Positions 12,430 to 24,753 of a DNA stretch of 64,000 nt are shown here, one piece after another; the first letter of the stretch is position 1; each line of letters opens with the position of its first letter. The notes under the pieces are model-generated. The model made no database searches. It was not told the DNA's origin and worked only from the letters and a program-made list of their open reading frames with translations. A program made the translations under genes and the position numbers. Source of the DNA: Atrina japonica (lineage: Eukaryota > Mollusca > Bivalvia > Pterioida > Pinnidae); the NCBI GenBank assembly GCA_030159075.1, contig BROG01000044.1, forward strand, positions 738,501 to 802,500, written 5' to 3'.

Positions 12430-13260
12430 ACAAGGACAAAGACAAGTGTCAGGCTTCTTTCTGAATATTTTTTCGCCAGTTTTTCTGCACCTGAATATCA
12501 ATTTTGCATGGGGGAAAATGAAAGAGTTCACTGGGGAAAAATGATTGCGTTTTTACAATTGTGAGATGGGATGGGATCTTTCAATGGCTCCAGTTAGAGA
12601 ATTTGCAGAGCCCATTATGGAAATTCAGTTCTCTGAGACTGGAAAAACTTTGTACGTATAAGGCAGTTTAATGTATTAGTGCAGTTATCTTGTGACTGTA
12701 AAGTTCGTTTCATAATGAAGTGAAGAAAAGTATAAAGGTTGGACCAGTACTTGTACGTTGAAGTATGATATTATTCTTGCCTTTATTTTTACGCAAAAGA
12801 GGAAAGAAAATGGGAGTAGTGTGAAGTTGAATGCACTTACGTGCAAAAGAACAGTTATGATACCTATATGTATATAAAAAAAAAATGTTCAAAGTTTGCC
12901 AAAGAGTAAATTTTAACATCAAAATTTCCTGTACTTCACAATTCCGCTTGTTCGATTGTATCCTGTTGTTAATGGAGAAAAGAATGCTCTTGTGATTCTA
13001 GAGTAGATGTTATGATTTGTTTAAGTAGATAACATGTTATAAATTAAGTGCATTGTAATTTGTTTTTAATGCAGTTTAAGAAGTACTGCCGTTTTTGTTA
13101 TTTAAAGGGTCTTTATCATGCAGATAAACAGATATGATTTTGACTAACGTCACAGCCGAAATGTTTGACTCATTGGATTACAAAGTCTTTTCAAAGGTTT
13201 CGGAAGGGGCAAGAATAAGTGACGGGTGCCTTTTGACTCTTTATATTTGAATTGGAATCT
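12430..13260. other. AT-rich stretch, nothing recognised
   Basis: No shared repeat or exon signature was seen. Confidence 0.5.
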
Positions 13261-13274
13261 GAGATCCTTGTGTA

Positions 13275-13275
<1 letters not shown>

Positions 13276-13368
<93 letters not shown>

Positions 13369-13372
13369 TATA
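13276..13372. repeat. (TA)n microsatellite with AAATA interruptions
   Basis: About 97 bp of TA broken by two aaata motifs. Confidence 0.97.
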
Positions 13373-13397
13373 AAAGCACAAATACAGAAATAACAAG

Positions 13398-13497
13398 GCT
13401 CCTACAAACTCACCATGCCCCGGCTGGGGTTTTGAACTCTCGACCTACGGCACCATGCTTGACACCCTAACCAGTCAGCCATCTGCACATTCAGAAT
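13398..13497 (-). mobile_element. tRNA-derived SINE head (separate family)
   Basis: The reverse complement has an A-box-like gatggctgactggttagggt and a B-box-like gagttcaaaaccccag. No full cloverleaf with paired acceptor stem forms, so a SINE relic is more likely than a functional tRNA. Confidence 0.55.
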
Positions 13498-13499
13498 TG

Positions 13500-14625
13500 T
13501 GTTCAAATTGGGACTAACAATATGTTAATTTTATATACATGTAATTCCAATTTCAATTTTATTTTATATAATTTATTCAGCATTCTTTTCAAACAATTTA
13601 CCATCAGCGATTTTGTATTTATCAGCGATTTTATATCTATCACTCATTGCGATGTAAAAAGTACCGATGTTATGTTCAGAATTAGTTTACTTTACACATT
13701 AGTTTTAAAATGGCAAAGTTTATTTTCTGTGGTCCTTGAATCTACTTGAAATTTACAGAGCTTTAACTTGGATTTTTGCTGGTAAATGTTGAAATTAATA
13801 TTTAAGATTAAAATCAACAAGATGATTGTATAACGCTATTACTATCAGTAAGATAGATTTCATTGAAAATCCTGCGAAATCTGTCTCAATGCTTTGATGT
13901 ACGTAAAATACCGTTTTGACAAGATTTAGATTATGTATTTCTTTATCCTTTTCAAATAAAGAATTTTCAAATTGATATAAATGTATCCTTGTATGAGTAC
14001 TTGACATAAGGTGGTCTCAGGTGAACGTCAGCTTTGCTGTTGACATAACGAGGTTTTATCTACCTGTCAGGTATACACCCATAAAAATTCAACTATGACA
14101 GTTCACGATAAGCAGATCATTGGAGTTTCCGACACACACTCGCATAATGGAATTGAAAGATATTATAAAAAAATAAATGTGCCTCCAAGTGTCAGTCCCA
14201 GACAGATAATCAGTAACTCTTGCCAAGACCAAAGGAGCATTGAATACCTGTAAATTGATACCTGGAAGTCTATGATATTGTTAGATAGGTAGATGTTCTT
14301 AGATATTTGAGCTATTTTATACTGATTCAGTAAATACTTCGTATCTGAGCCATGTTGTATAGGATATTAAACCCAAGTGCTACAATGCTGGTGTGTTATG
14401 ATGTGTTTTAGAAGCCCCCCTCGTAGTGTGGACAGAAGAATGGAGAGTCAATTTCATTTAAGATTGTGTTTGAAATATAAAGCCAAAATTCACACTAGAT
14501 ATTTTTCCTGTGAAACATGAAAGCTGAAAAATGTCTTAAAATGTGTTGACATATCTATCTTAAAAATGACATTACTTTAATGATAAGACGGCAGCAATAC
14601 AAACATGAACTGTTTATTCATGAAG
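13500..14625. other. AT-rich stretch, nothing recognised
   Basis: No repeat shared with the rest of the window was seen. Confidence 0.5.
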
Positions 14626-14628
14626 AAA

Positions 14629-14662
14629 TATTTATATATATTTATATATATATATATATATA
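14629..14662. repeat. Short TA-rich microsatellite
   Basis: tttatatatatttatatata followed by more alternating TA. Confidence 0.85.
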
Positions 14663-14664
14663 GG

Positions 14665-16040
14665 GGACTCCATGGCTGACAAACTCTTTCACCTCTAGCT
14701 TATATATATATTGGGAAAGTATCTTTTTGTAGATATCTTGTGAAAAAGTTTTTGCTTGGGAACAATGTCAATATGAAAACAAAAAACAACAACTCTTAGT
14801 GTTATGAATTTTATGTAATGTAATCAACTGAGTAGGCCTGTCGGAAGAGGGGAGGGGTTTGGGGAGCTTCAGTAATTAGACGGTGCGTGGTTCAAATTGT
14901 ATTGTCATTACACACAAATAGTTGCTTGACGTCTGCAATAAGTCAATAAAATAGTGTCCTTTTCTGTAGCTTATTCCCTCAATATGAATTTTGTTCTGAT
15001 TGGCCTATTTATTGTAAATCTAACTGATAGTAGCAAATTGCTATATCCAGGTTTGCTGGGACACAGTAGGGCTTGTCCAAACCCCAAAGAAGCATAAGCT
15101 CTGTAAATGGAGAGGTTTGACACTGTGTTCTTGTACATTTGTACCAGATTGTGATACTGAAATTTCTTGGGAAATGTAAATGTTGAGGCATATTTCAATA
15201 CACATGTAACACAATGAATCGGAGAATAACCAGGAAATTCAATCCAAGTAGAACAGTTGTATCTTTTGACTTAAATAAAATGTAAAAACTGAAATATATG
15301 ATAGTAGTTTCAATATAGTCAACCTAAAACTATAGTTTGTTGGTAGTTTTATTCTGAAATTAACAGTTCAGAGTACTAAAGACTAAATATGAGTAATATG
15401 TATATCATAATGGTTATGTATAGACATGTATATTATTGTTACAGTTTTTGACGGTCAGTCATGGTATCAAAGAGAGCAACACACCATGATGCAATTTCTT
15501 TCAGTTTAAAAGAAAAGATTGTTTTCTGAGGAACGTTAAGATTGTTTTTAGATGTAAAAGATAAGTCTTTGTGTTTGTATAATTGTTATGGCGATGTTTT
15601 TATATCTGTGTAAACTGTTTTGATAATTCACGTGATAGATCAAAACAACCAAACTCATATTAGTCATATTTTAGCCACGCAGGATGGATTGATTGAATTT
15701 TCAGACTCGGAGGAACTGCGTCAAAAATTTTCAAGCAATTACATGTGATTTTATGGTTCTAGTAAATTTTTTGTAGTACGATACGTCATTTTACGTAAAA
15801 ATAATTTTGTTATGACAATGTAAATGTTTAAACCTATAAAGCGGAGTGTTGGTGTGAGGATTTAGTAGTTTTATTTGATGCTTTCAATAAAATCTATAAA
15901 TCATCGTGGTTGGTGAATGTTTTCTTAAAGGTGCTCAATCACAGATGTCAGTTTTTGGTCAAAATTTATTTTTTTGTAAACTTACATTTTTAGTAATTAC
16001 TGGATGAGTTGTACGTAGTTATGTCAACTAATGAGACCTC
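14665..16040. other. AT-rich stretch, nothing recognised
   Basis: ccatggctgacaaactctttcacctc at 14670-14695 resembles a scrap of a SINE II head. Otherwise nothing. Confidence 0.45.
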
Positions 16041-16041
16041 G

Positions 16042-16105
16042 TGGGCCACCATATAACTGAAAAATTGTTGAGTGTGGTATAAAAACATCATTCAAAATTC
16101 ATATT
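16042..16105 (+). mobile_element. SINE family II 3' fragment
   Basis: Contains gccaccatataactgaaaaa, ttgttgagtgtgg and cattcaaaattc, the 3' part of family II. Confidence 0.75.
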
Positions 16106-16194
16106 GAAAAACATTAACTACATGTAAAAACAATAGAAATAGGCAATGAACCTATCATTTAACATTTTCTGCATTGATTCTATAGTTTATACAG

Positions 16195-16500
16195 AAGGAA
16201 TTGGTCTAGTGATAGAGCGTTCAACTTGCAACTGAAAGGTCCTGAGTTTAATTCCCAATACCATGTTGTACCCGAAATTTCTTAAAAAATTGTAGTGATT
16301 GTTCCTCTGCCAAGCCAATGGCATATGAAGTAAAAGTCAAAGCTGTTTGGGATGAGACTTAAAACTGAGGTTCCATGTCACGGCAGATGTGACACTCAAA
16401 TATATCTCTTATTATTGCATTGGTATCAGTCCATAACACAAGTCAAAATTTGTGGCACTTCAACTCAAGCTGGTGACATCTCCATCTTTATCAACTGACT
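16195..16500 (+). mobile_element. SINE family III copy
   Basis: tRNA-like head ggtctagtgatagagcgttc with B-box-like ctgagtttaattccc. The middle (gatgagacttaaaactgagg, then a tgtcac block) and 3' part (gtcaaaatttg; ctggtgacatctccat) are homologous to the central and 3' parts of family I, with a different head and linker. Confidence 0.75.
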
Positions 16501-17116
16501 CACTTATCAGGTTTTTTTCTATAGTTTTCCAGGGCTGATATCCATTCCCAATGCTAAATATATATGTTTTTTTCCCAATTGGATGAAAAAAAAATTTGTT
16601 GTACAGATTGTACAGACATAATGAAAAATGTATTAATACAGGTGGAAATATTACATCTAATAAAGAGCTTCATTAGCTTTACATTGTGGAATGATTTTCC
16701 CCAATTCACACACATTCCCATTATAATTCCCAATTGTGTTGCAAATGGCATATTCTCAAAACTGGAAAAAAGGTCTGCTTTATATTTGTAGCTACTGGGG
16801 GGAGGGGGCATCAAAGACATTTGTTTTGAACGATGGTCGCATTAGTACTTGTTGTGTCCTATTTTGGACAATTATCTGTAATGTTATGATGTACTCAGCA
16901 TTAGGTACTAGGTTTGGTTGGAAGTTTACCTTAATTGCACTTACAAGTCTTATGTCACTGGTGTTGTCTTGTCCATGGATGATAGATAACTTTTATCTAC
17001 AAATAAAATGTTTACCTGGTTTTAGTACCTTCATTATCAGCCTAATCACTACGTAAACATCTAAGTCTAAAGGATATTATTTTTTATTAACATATCTTTT
17101 ATCTAAATCACCATCA
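16501..17116. other. AT-rich stretch; 106-codon open frame judged chance
   Basis: The + frame 16736-17056 has hydrophobic runs but no family motif, no signs of splicing and no biased codon use. Read as non-coding. Confidence 0.45.
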
Positions 17117-17399
17117 CTGGATAAACTTGGGGCCTCTGTGGGCGAGTAGTTAGAGTATCGAGCTTTGAACCATGAAGTCTCTCACTTCTGGTTAGTCAGC
17201 TCATTTTCGAGCTCCGCTGGAACCTAAACTGATTTATGTGAGAAAGTTTGCTGCAGAAGGCTGGTGATCTCTTACCGGGTACATTATAACCGGGTTCTCT
17301 CCTCCACCATTAAAAACTGGCCACTATAATATGACTGCTAAATTGTTGATTTTGGCATAAACCACCATTCAAAATCAAAGAAAAAATCTGGATAAACTT
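17117..17399 (+). mobile_element. SINE family II copy with 12-bp TSD
   Basis: Perfect duplication ctggataaactt at 17117-17128 and 17388-17399. Element 17129-17387 begins ggggcctctgtgggcgagta and ends with the family tail caccattcaaaatcaaag. Confidence 0.92.
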
Positions 17400-17909
17400 T
17401 AGAAGTTACAATTATATGTTATCTTCTCAAGATCAAATTTATCTGGACATTGGTCAGTATAATTATGAAATTTGAATCCTTAGTACAAGTTCATCAGACC
17501 TAAGCTATAAAGCATTTTGTATTATGAAAAATTTTCTTTTTGGAGACTAACACCATGTGAATATTACTGAGATGTGATCTTGACCAACCAAAGTAAAAAA
17601 AATTGTGATAACTAGTCGTTATTTCAAGTCAGATTATATATATTTACATAAATATTTTCTATTTGATCTGTCAATGGGGACAAATTATTCTTTTTACAGA
17701 TATCTGTAATCTAAAATGCTTTGTTGTCTAAGTATCATTTGTTTAAACATGAACTAAAACCAGCAGATGAAAAGAATCTGAAAAGATTCTGAAGGATCTG
17801 ATACACCTGTAGAAGTAGATTCAAGAGAGAGATAGGGATATGTGCTTTCAATAGGTTAATTGAGTATATTTATCTTAGCTATTTGTCTGCATATATAACA
17901 AAGTCTATT
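17400..17909. other. AT-rich stretch, nothing recognised
   Basis: No shared repeat was seen. Confidence 0.5.
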
Positions 17910-18530
17910 ATCAGAGCTTGTATGCCCATTGAAGTATTCAGAACCTACCGTACTTCAAATAGAGTATCAGAGCTTGCGTTCCCGATATACCATATTAACT
18001 GTCAGAGCAGAGCTACCTTTTCCAGTTTTTTTAATTGAGGTTGATTTTCTAAAACAATATCAGAGGTTGCTTTCCCAATACAGCATCAGCATTGCTTGCG
18101 TTCCCAATATAGTATCAGAGCTTGCTTTCCCAATATAGTATCAGGGCTTGCAATTGCTTTCCCAATATAGTATCAGGGCTTGCAATTGCTTTCCCAATAT
18201 AGTATCAGGGCTTGCAATTGCTTTCCCAATATAGTATCAGGGCTTGCTTTCCCAATATAGTATCAGAGCTTGCTTTCCCAATACAGTATCAGAGCTTGCT
18301 TTCCCAATATAGCATCAGAGCTTGCTTTCCCAATACAGTATCAGGGCTTGCAATTGTTTTCCCAATATAGTATCAGGGCTTGCTTTCCCAATATAGTATC
18401 AGGGCTTGCTTTCCCAATATAGTGTCAGGGCTTGCTTTCCCAATATAGTATCAGGGCTTGCTTTCCCAATATAGTATCAGGGCTTGCTTTCCCAATATAG
18501 TATCAGGGCTTGCTTTCCCAATATAGCAGA
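17910..18530. repeat. 26-bp minisatellite with 34-bp variants
   Basis: Unit contains cccaatatagtatcagggct then tgcttt. Some units carry an 8-bp insertion (gcaattgc). The left edge is degenerate and the right end is sharp and homogeneous, so growth was probably recent on the right. Confidence 0.97.
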
Positions 18531-18939
18531 TACTGAAGTCAACATACATCTAGATTGTCCCACACAACCCGCAGTAGACCCAGAATTTGTCCTCTAAATC
18601 TAATTTCATGTTATTTTCCTGTTTATCATATCTAAAATATTCTGTGAATGTAGTGACAAAGATTTTCCAACTGAGTATCTAAATACATAGCTTATGTAGT
18701 ATTATACACAGGTGATCTCACCTGATTTCATATAGGAAATTGTAAACTTTGTAATCAGTCAGACTGATCACACATGAGATTTGTAGGATTCTGTGTTCCA
18801 GAGATATGGACATTATTATTGAGATGGGATATGAAGTATTTCCTTTTGCAGTTGTTGTGGATTTTGATCAACATTAGGTGCATTAGTTGTGTTTTTTCCC
18901 AAAGATTTTTTCTTTCTTTTTTCACTACTTAGATTAATG

Positions 18940-19138
18940 TACAGAAACAAAAGGAGATATACAGTTGACATAAAAATTCTAATTACTATAAACTTTGTGA
19001 AAATTGCTTGAGAATCCCAGTTCGGAATCATTCGATTGCAAATGGTTAATTTGACCTTACTATTTGTACTATATGCATATAACACTGGATCTGACCTTAT
19101 TTTCACAAAATATATAGGAATATAAGAATTTTTATGCA
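18940..19138 (+). repeat. Dispersed repeat, copy 1 of 3
   Basis: Contains attgcttgagaatcccagtt, a ctgaccttattttcacaaaa-type block and tataggaatataagaatttt. Other copies are at about 26235-26420 and 61450-61665. A SINE I inserted at its 3' end. Confidence 0.75.
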
Positions 19139-19449
19139 TATATATAAGTAGTTTATTGTTTGTATATTGTTGTTTAACGTCCCACTCAAGAATATTTCAC
19201 TCATATGGAGACGTCACCAAATGCCTGTGAAGGGCTTCAAATTTTGGCCTATGCTCGGCACTTACAGCCATTGAGCAGCGAGGGTTCTTTAACGTGCAAC
19301 ACCTACTGCGACACAGGACCTCGAGTTTTACTGTCTCATCTGAAGGACAGGAAACCATCCCGCCGCCGGCTGGGCTCGAACTCATGACCTCACGATCAAG
19401 AGTCGAGCGCACTTCCAACTGAGCCAGGCCGGCTCTATATATAAGTAGT
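19139..19449 (-). mobile_element. SINE family I, longest copy, 14-bp TSD
   Basis: Perfect duplication tatatataagtagt at 19139-19152 and 19436-19449. The 283-bp element reads on the minus strand from a head with A box ggctcagttggaagtgcgc and B box gagttcgagccc, through the central domain, to an A/C-rich tail. This is the most complete copy. Box A and B suggest Pol III transcription of a tRNA-derived unit. Confidence 0.95.
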
Positions 19450-19506
19450 AAAAAACGAAATAAATATTTACTAACAAGTAAGATAAAAATAGATTGTAGT
19501 GTCCCC

Positions 19507-19738
19507 CCTCTTCCCCATGCATTTCTGGTCAGCACAGGTTTGAGCCCTGCTGGAACCTAAGCTGATTTGAGAAAGTTTGTCAGTGACAGTGTACTTGCGG
19601 AAGGCCAGTAGCCTCTTTCCGGATACATTGTAATTGTGTTCTCTCCTCCACCAATAAAAACTGGCTGCCACATACCATATAACAGAAAAAATTTTGATTT
19701 TGGTGTTTAACATTCAAAATCAAAATCCAACCTCTTCC
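19507..19738 (+). mobile_element. SINE family II, 5'-truncated
   Basis: Starts near the B box (caggtttgagccctgctgga) and runs to the tail aacattcaaaatcaaaat. A possible 8-bp TSD cctcttcc is at 19507-19514 and 19731-19738. Confidence 0.8.
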
Positions 19739-20104
19739 TGGATACCTTACAAATTGACATATGTCATAGAAATGTATATAGCAGTTCTGCATGTTTATAA
19801 TCTGTTCACGGTTCACACGTGGCCCTTGTCAAGTATTAGATTTCCATGTCTTGATTTAAGTAAAGCAAACAATATTTAGTAAAAAAAGAAAATCATTCAG
19901 CTGAAATGACATTTGACATATTCGGTGTATGAAGCCTAGGGATTGTTTGTCAGTTGCAGTTTGCACTAGTTTCATACACGAAAAACCACAACATTTGACA
20001 CTTTTACTGAATGAAGTGGATAGTTTGTTCAGCAGTTACCTTGTGTGCAGTATATGTCTTAGACACAAGACACTGCCTCGGACAACTATTTCAGTTTTCA
20101 AATA

Positions 20105-20284
20105 TAGTAAAACCTGCTTTAGTGACCACCTGTGTATAAAGACCACCTGGACACAAAGACCATTTTTTATTGCTGTCCCCAATAGTGCCATCTGTGTACA
20201 AATCAACCTCTATATAAAGACCACCTCCTATAAAGATTGATTTTGATGTGTCCATTAGGGGATCTTTATATACAAGTTTCATTG
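20105..20284 (+). mobile_element. TA-flanked MITE, 'CAGTRAAACCTGC' family
   Basis: Left end TAGTAAAACCTGC after TA, right end ACAAGTTTCATTG before TA. Same interior as the copy at 4519. Confidence 0.86.
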
Positions 20285-20300
20285 TAACTGATAGTCTGTA

Positions 20301-20391
20301 TTAACCCTTTCCACTCTACAGACGATGATGGACTGGTCTTAAATAATAGTGGCGGGCATACCATCTAGATACCTAGGGGTGAAAGGGTTAA
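20301..20391. mobile_element. TTAA palindromic mini-element (variant B)
   Basis: TTAACCCTTTCCACTCTACA at the left and ggggtgaaagggttaa at the right. The ends resemble piggyBac-type termini (TTAACCCTTT). Confidence 0.75.
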
Positions 20392-21460
20392 AACTGAAAA
20401 TAATAGGCATTCTTAGATTGGCGTATTTAAAACAATGGCTATTTATTTTAATTTTGGCTTCCATCTGTAATGTTTGGAATTGGATAGATCTACATAACAG
20501 TTTTAACTTAACAAAAATGCATTTACACTGCTAAATCACTAATATACAGTAGGTATATTGTATCCAAGTTTTGATTACTTTTTATTTGTCATTTTAACAA
20601 ACGAATTTGATAATAAACAAGTCACTATAGAAAGAAACCAGGAGCAGGAGTCAATTTTTATCATGGAATTTATGGGTTTAAAAATATTTATGGTGTTGAT
20701 CAATTAATTGTGTGGCCGCATATAAATGGAGTCTAGCCAAAGGGACTTACTGAAGTTACAGAAGAAAAGTTATAAAATGTTGCAACAACCCCTAGTTTGT
20801 TATCCATTTCTAAATTCCTGGTGTAAAAAGAGACAGTTACATGGATGTACACTTTTTGGTCTGATCTTATCACTGTTTCATTGGTATTCAAGTAATACAT
20901 TACTGCCTGAACAACAATTTGAAGAAATCTGACTTAAAGCAGACGACACTTGTAAAAATGTACAAATATGCAATGATTCATTTAATTTTCATTGTATATT
21001 TGAATACATCAATACGATCACTTGATATACTGGTAGGCCATGTATTGATGTTTGAATATGAAACTTTCATTTTATTTTAATACTCTTTTTTTTTAAAAGT
21101 CACTAAAACTTTACTGTTTTTATCTTGATAAAATATGAAGTTTGGCCATATCAGAGCTAGACATCAGCATGAAATATTTTTTTTATATATTCTGCACCAA
21201 CTAGGGGGACAATTTTTGAACTCGTACAAATATTTAGAAATCTGACATACTTGTATAGATTTGAATTGCTGATATCAGGAGCCAATAATTCTTGTTAATT
21301 ACAAAGGTATGACTAAATGGCCTGGGAAATCTTAATTTAGATGACCATTTATGCATAAAGCCAGTTTTTTTAAACAATCACAAAATGTTTAAAGACATTT
21401 CCTGCTAACTGGTAGTGTTTTTGATTAAAGGCAAATGTTGCATCTTTGTAGTCGGAAAAC
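20392..21460. other. AT-rich stretch, nothing recognised
   Basis: No shared repeat was seen; only chance-size open frames. Confidence 0.5.
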
Positions 21461-21466
21461 TATAAC

Positions 21467-22725
21467 TGCTCACTTTGTAATTCTTTGTGTTTGATAGTTT
21501 GATTTGCTTTGCTCACTATGTGATTGTTGTGGCTGATCATTTGAGTCACTTTGCTCACTGTGTGATTGTTGTGGCTGATTGTTTGGGTCACTCTGCTCAC
21601 TATGTGATTGTTGTGGCTGATAGTTTGAGTCACTCTGCTCACTATGTGATTGTTGTGGCTGATTGTTTGAGTCACTTTGCTCACTCTGTGATTGTTGTGA
21701 CTGATAGTTGGAGTCACTCTGCTCACTATGTGATTATTGTGGCTGATAGTTTGAGTCACTCTGCTCACTATGTGATTGTTGTGACTGATAGTTGGAGTCA
21801 CTCTGCTCACTATGTGATTGTTGTGGCTGATTGTTGGAGTAACTCTGCTCACTATGTGATTGTTGTGGCTGATAGTTGGAGTCACTGCTCACTATATGAT
21901 TGTTGTGGCTGATAGTTGGAGTCACTCTGCTCACTATGTGATTATTGTGGCTGATTGTTGGAGTCACTCTGCTCACTATGTGATTGTTGTGACTGATAGT
22001 TGGAGTCACTCTGCTCACTATGTGATTGTTGTGGCTGATTGTTGGAGTAACTCTGCTCACTATGTGATTGTTGTGGCTGATAGTTGGAGTCACTCTGCTC
22101 ACTATATGATTGTTGTGACTGATAGTTGGAGTAACTCTGCTCACTCTGTGATTGTTGTGGCTGATTGTTGGAGTCACTCTGCTCACTATGTGATTGTTGA
22201 TGCTGATAGTTTGAGTCACTCTGCTCACTATGTGATTGTTGTGCTGATAGTTTGAGTCACTCTGCTCACTATGTGATTGTTGTGGCTGATAGTTTGAATC
22301 ACTCTGCTCACTATATGATTGTTGTAGCAGATAGTTTGAATCACTCTGCTCACTATGTGATTGTTGTGGCTGATAGTTTGAGTCACTGCTCACTATGTGA
22401 TTGTTGTGGCTGATTGTTTGAGTCACTCTGCTCACTATGTGATTGTTGTGGCTGATTGTTGGAGTAACTCTGCTCACTATGTGATTGTTGTGGCTGATTG
22501 TTGGAGTCTCTGCTCACTATGTGATTGTTGATGCTGATAGTTTGAGTCACTCTGCTCACTATGTGATTGTTGATGCTGATAGTTGGAGTCACTCTGCTCA
22601 CTATGTGATTGTTTTGGCTGATTGTTTGAGTCACTCTGCTCACTATGTGATTGTTTTGGCTGATTGTTGGAGTCACTCTGCTCACTATGTGATTGTTGTG
22701 GCTGATAGTTGGAGTCACTTTGCTT
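21467..22725. repeat. 42-bp minisatellite (about 30 copies), open on both strands
   Basis: Unit contains tatgtgattgttgtggctga, then tagttggagtcactctgctc. 42 bp is 14 codons, so long frames appear on both strands (up to 247 codons on the minus strand). Indel-bearing units break these frames, and flanks lack exon signals. Read as non-coding. Confidence 0.97.
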
Positions 22726-22960
22726 GTTTAGTCATTTTTGTATTTTGTGTGTAGGTCAATGTTGTTGCTCATATTGTAATTTACTATGCTCATGTTGTAA
22801 TTGTTGTACTTCATGGTTTGAGTCAGTAGAAACCTATGCTCACTTATTTTTTGTTTGTTTTGGGGTTAACGTGGCTTGAGTCAATATTTTTCCTTTTATT
22901 TTTTGTGTCTCATAGGCCTAGTTCGAGTCACTTTGTAATTTTTGCATCACATAGTCCAAG
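22726..22960. repeat. Decayed edge of the 42-bp array
   Basis: Fading matches (gttgctcatattgtaattta; catggtttgagtcagtag; gttcgagtcactttgtaatt) continue past the homogeneous core. Confidence 0.6.
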
Positions 22961-23974
22961 TTCTGTTTATTTGAGTAGGACTAGAAAATGTTAAGAATAC
23001 AATTCTCCTTTGCCTTTTTATACATTGACTAATATTTACATAGCACAGATAAAACAATGTGCTGTTAAACCTTCTGATTTCTGTGCACAGACAAAGCACT
23101 TGTGCTGCTGTCCTCCAAACACACTACTGGTAACTTTTTACATCTAGTACCCTGTTTAACCCCGGACAACACATTTGGGTGAGCCTATGTCATTGATTTT
23201 AGGTAGAGTCCATTAATTGTTTAGGGATAGATGTGTCAGAATACTGTGAATTCTTGTGCACATCATTAGACCCTATCTACATGTACAATGATTTCCTGTG
23301 TGCATATACACGACAGAATGATCCAGGCTATGTGTGTTAGCAAATATTTCAAAAATTCAAGTGCAGAGTTTAATATTTGCTTTGTCTATCTATTATGATT
23401 TAAACTGTAAAACCTCAAAGGCATTTATATCAATATGTGACTTAGACTTAATTTTTTGTTCAAATTTACCGATTTGAAGTGTGGTATATAGTTGTCCTAG
23501 AACAAACAATCACCTACTTCAAATTATAAGATTTTTTCTTATTACAAAATTTCAAGGTTACCAAGGTACATACAAATTATTCCGTACAACCTCTCTTTTG
23601 CACCTGATCTCGTTAGAATGCAGGTAAGGTGCTAGACTAAATTTCTTTAGTTGGCTGCATGGTAGGGGTTGCAATTTGTTTATAAGCAGAAATATGTGTG
23701 TCATCTTTTCATGAATCGATTGTGAAAGCTGACAACTGTGTTTTGTTTGAATTTAAAAGGATTTGAAGAATTGAGAGGATTTGAAGAATAAGATAATTGT
23801 ATTACCTTCAATTTCACCCTTCGTGCTTTTATGAATTTATATATAACTGTAAGTTATGAATTCCAAAGCTACTTTGTGTAATCGCAATTTTGCTCGGTGT
23901 AAAGTTTAAACACAGTCGTATTTGAACAGACCTAAATCTGAAGTACCTTGGGATGTCTTTGACTGAGTTGTAAG
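22961..23974. other. AT-rich stretch, nothing recognised
   Basis: No shared repeat was seen. Confidence 0.5.
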
Positions 23975-24031
23975 TGCATGATGTCTCTCACCTCTAGACA
24001 GCCCAGATCAAGTCCCACTGGAACCTAAGGT
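23975..24031 (+). mobile_element. SINE family II head fragment
   Basis: gatgtctctcacctctagac and agtcccactggaacctaagg match the 3' half of the family II tRNA head. It is cut by the hAT-type element at 24033. Confidence 0.65.
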
Positions 24032-24425
24032 CTAGGGCTGTCATTGATGAGAAATTAGATATCGATATATCGATAAATTGGATAATATGGTACTTCTATG
24101 AATAATGCATTCAGAATATATAGACTCATTGTACTATTTAGGTGCTGTACTGTGTATTTTACTATCTGATGATTAAAAAAATCATTTCAAGGAAAACATT
24201 GTTTATTTGAACAAATTGATTGAACAGTTAGAATAAAATATAACATAGTTCGAGAATATGAAGTAAAACAAATGGAAAATTTTGGAAATTGTAAAAGAAA
24301 GTACATATTGTGAAATGCATTATGAAATGTATCGATACTAAAAAAATGTATCGATTATTGTATCGAATCAATTTGTATATCGATACATCGATATTGAGTC
24401 TATCAATGACAGCCCTACTAAGGTC
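24025..24425. mobile_element. 385-bp hAT-type non-autonomous element with 8-bp TSD
   Basis: Element 24033-24417 has perfect 16-bp terminal inverted repeats, TAGGGCTGTCATTGAT and ATCAATGACAGCCCTA. The flanks carry a perfect 8-bp duplication ctaaggtc at 24025-24032 and 24418-24425. Subterminal clusters of ATCGATA-type motifs occur inverted at both ends (24060-24075, 24350-24392), possible transposase or host-factor sites. No transposase frame, so non-autonomous. 8-bp TSD plus short TIR is the hAT signature. Confidence 0.92.
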
Positions 24426-24545
24426 ACTATAAAATGCCATCAATTTTGACTTGAGCTATGGACTGACACCAATGCAGTTAGAGTTGAACCGGGGACCTCT
24501 TACTTGCAGGTGGAACACTCTGCCACTACACTACTGCAAGTGGTC
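24426..24545 (-). mobile_element. SINE family III fragment
   Basis: The reverse complement carries a tRNA-like head (ggcagagtgttccacctgca; ccggttcaactct) joined to gcattggtgtcagtccatag and caagtcaaaatt, which match the 3' half of the copy at 16195. Internally deleted. Confidence 0.65.
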
Positions 24546-24753
24546 AAACATATATGTAAGGGATATGCAATATCACTTAATTATCAAATAAGATTATGTT
24601 TTACTTGTATACAAATATATTTTATTGTCTCGATATTTACGTCTTGAAAGTTGTCACTTTGGTTTAGAGAAACACAATATTTATATGGTATACATGTTTA
24701 TCTCTTAACACTTAAAATCTTTACACTGTGCTTTGGTTTGGTACATAATAGCT

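Noticed and set aside
16736..17056. 106-codon frame with hydrophobic runs
   Set aside because: Expected by chance in 64 kb at this composition; no motif or homology pattern recognised.
21734..22477. 247-codon minus-strand frame as a repeat protein gene
   Set aside because: It is produced by the 42-bp array, equally open on the other strand, and broken by indels in some units; no exon or start context.
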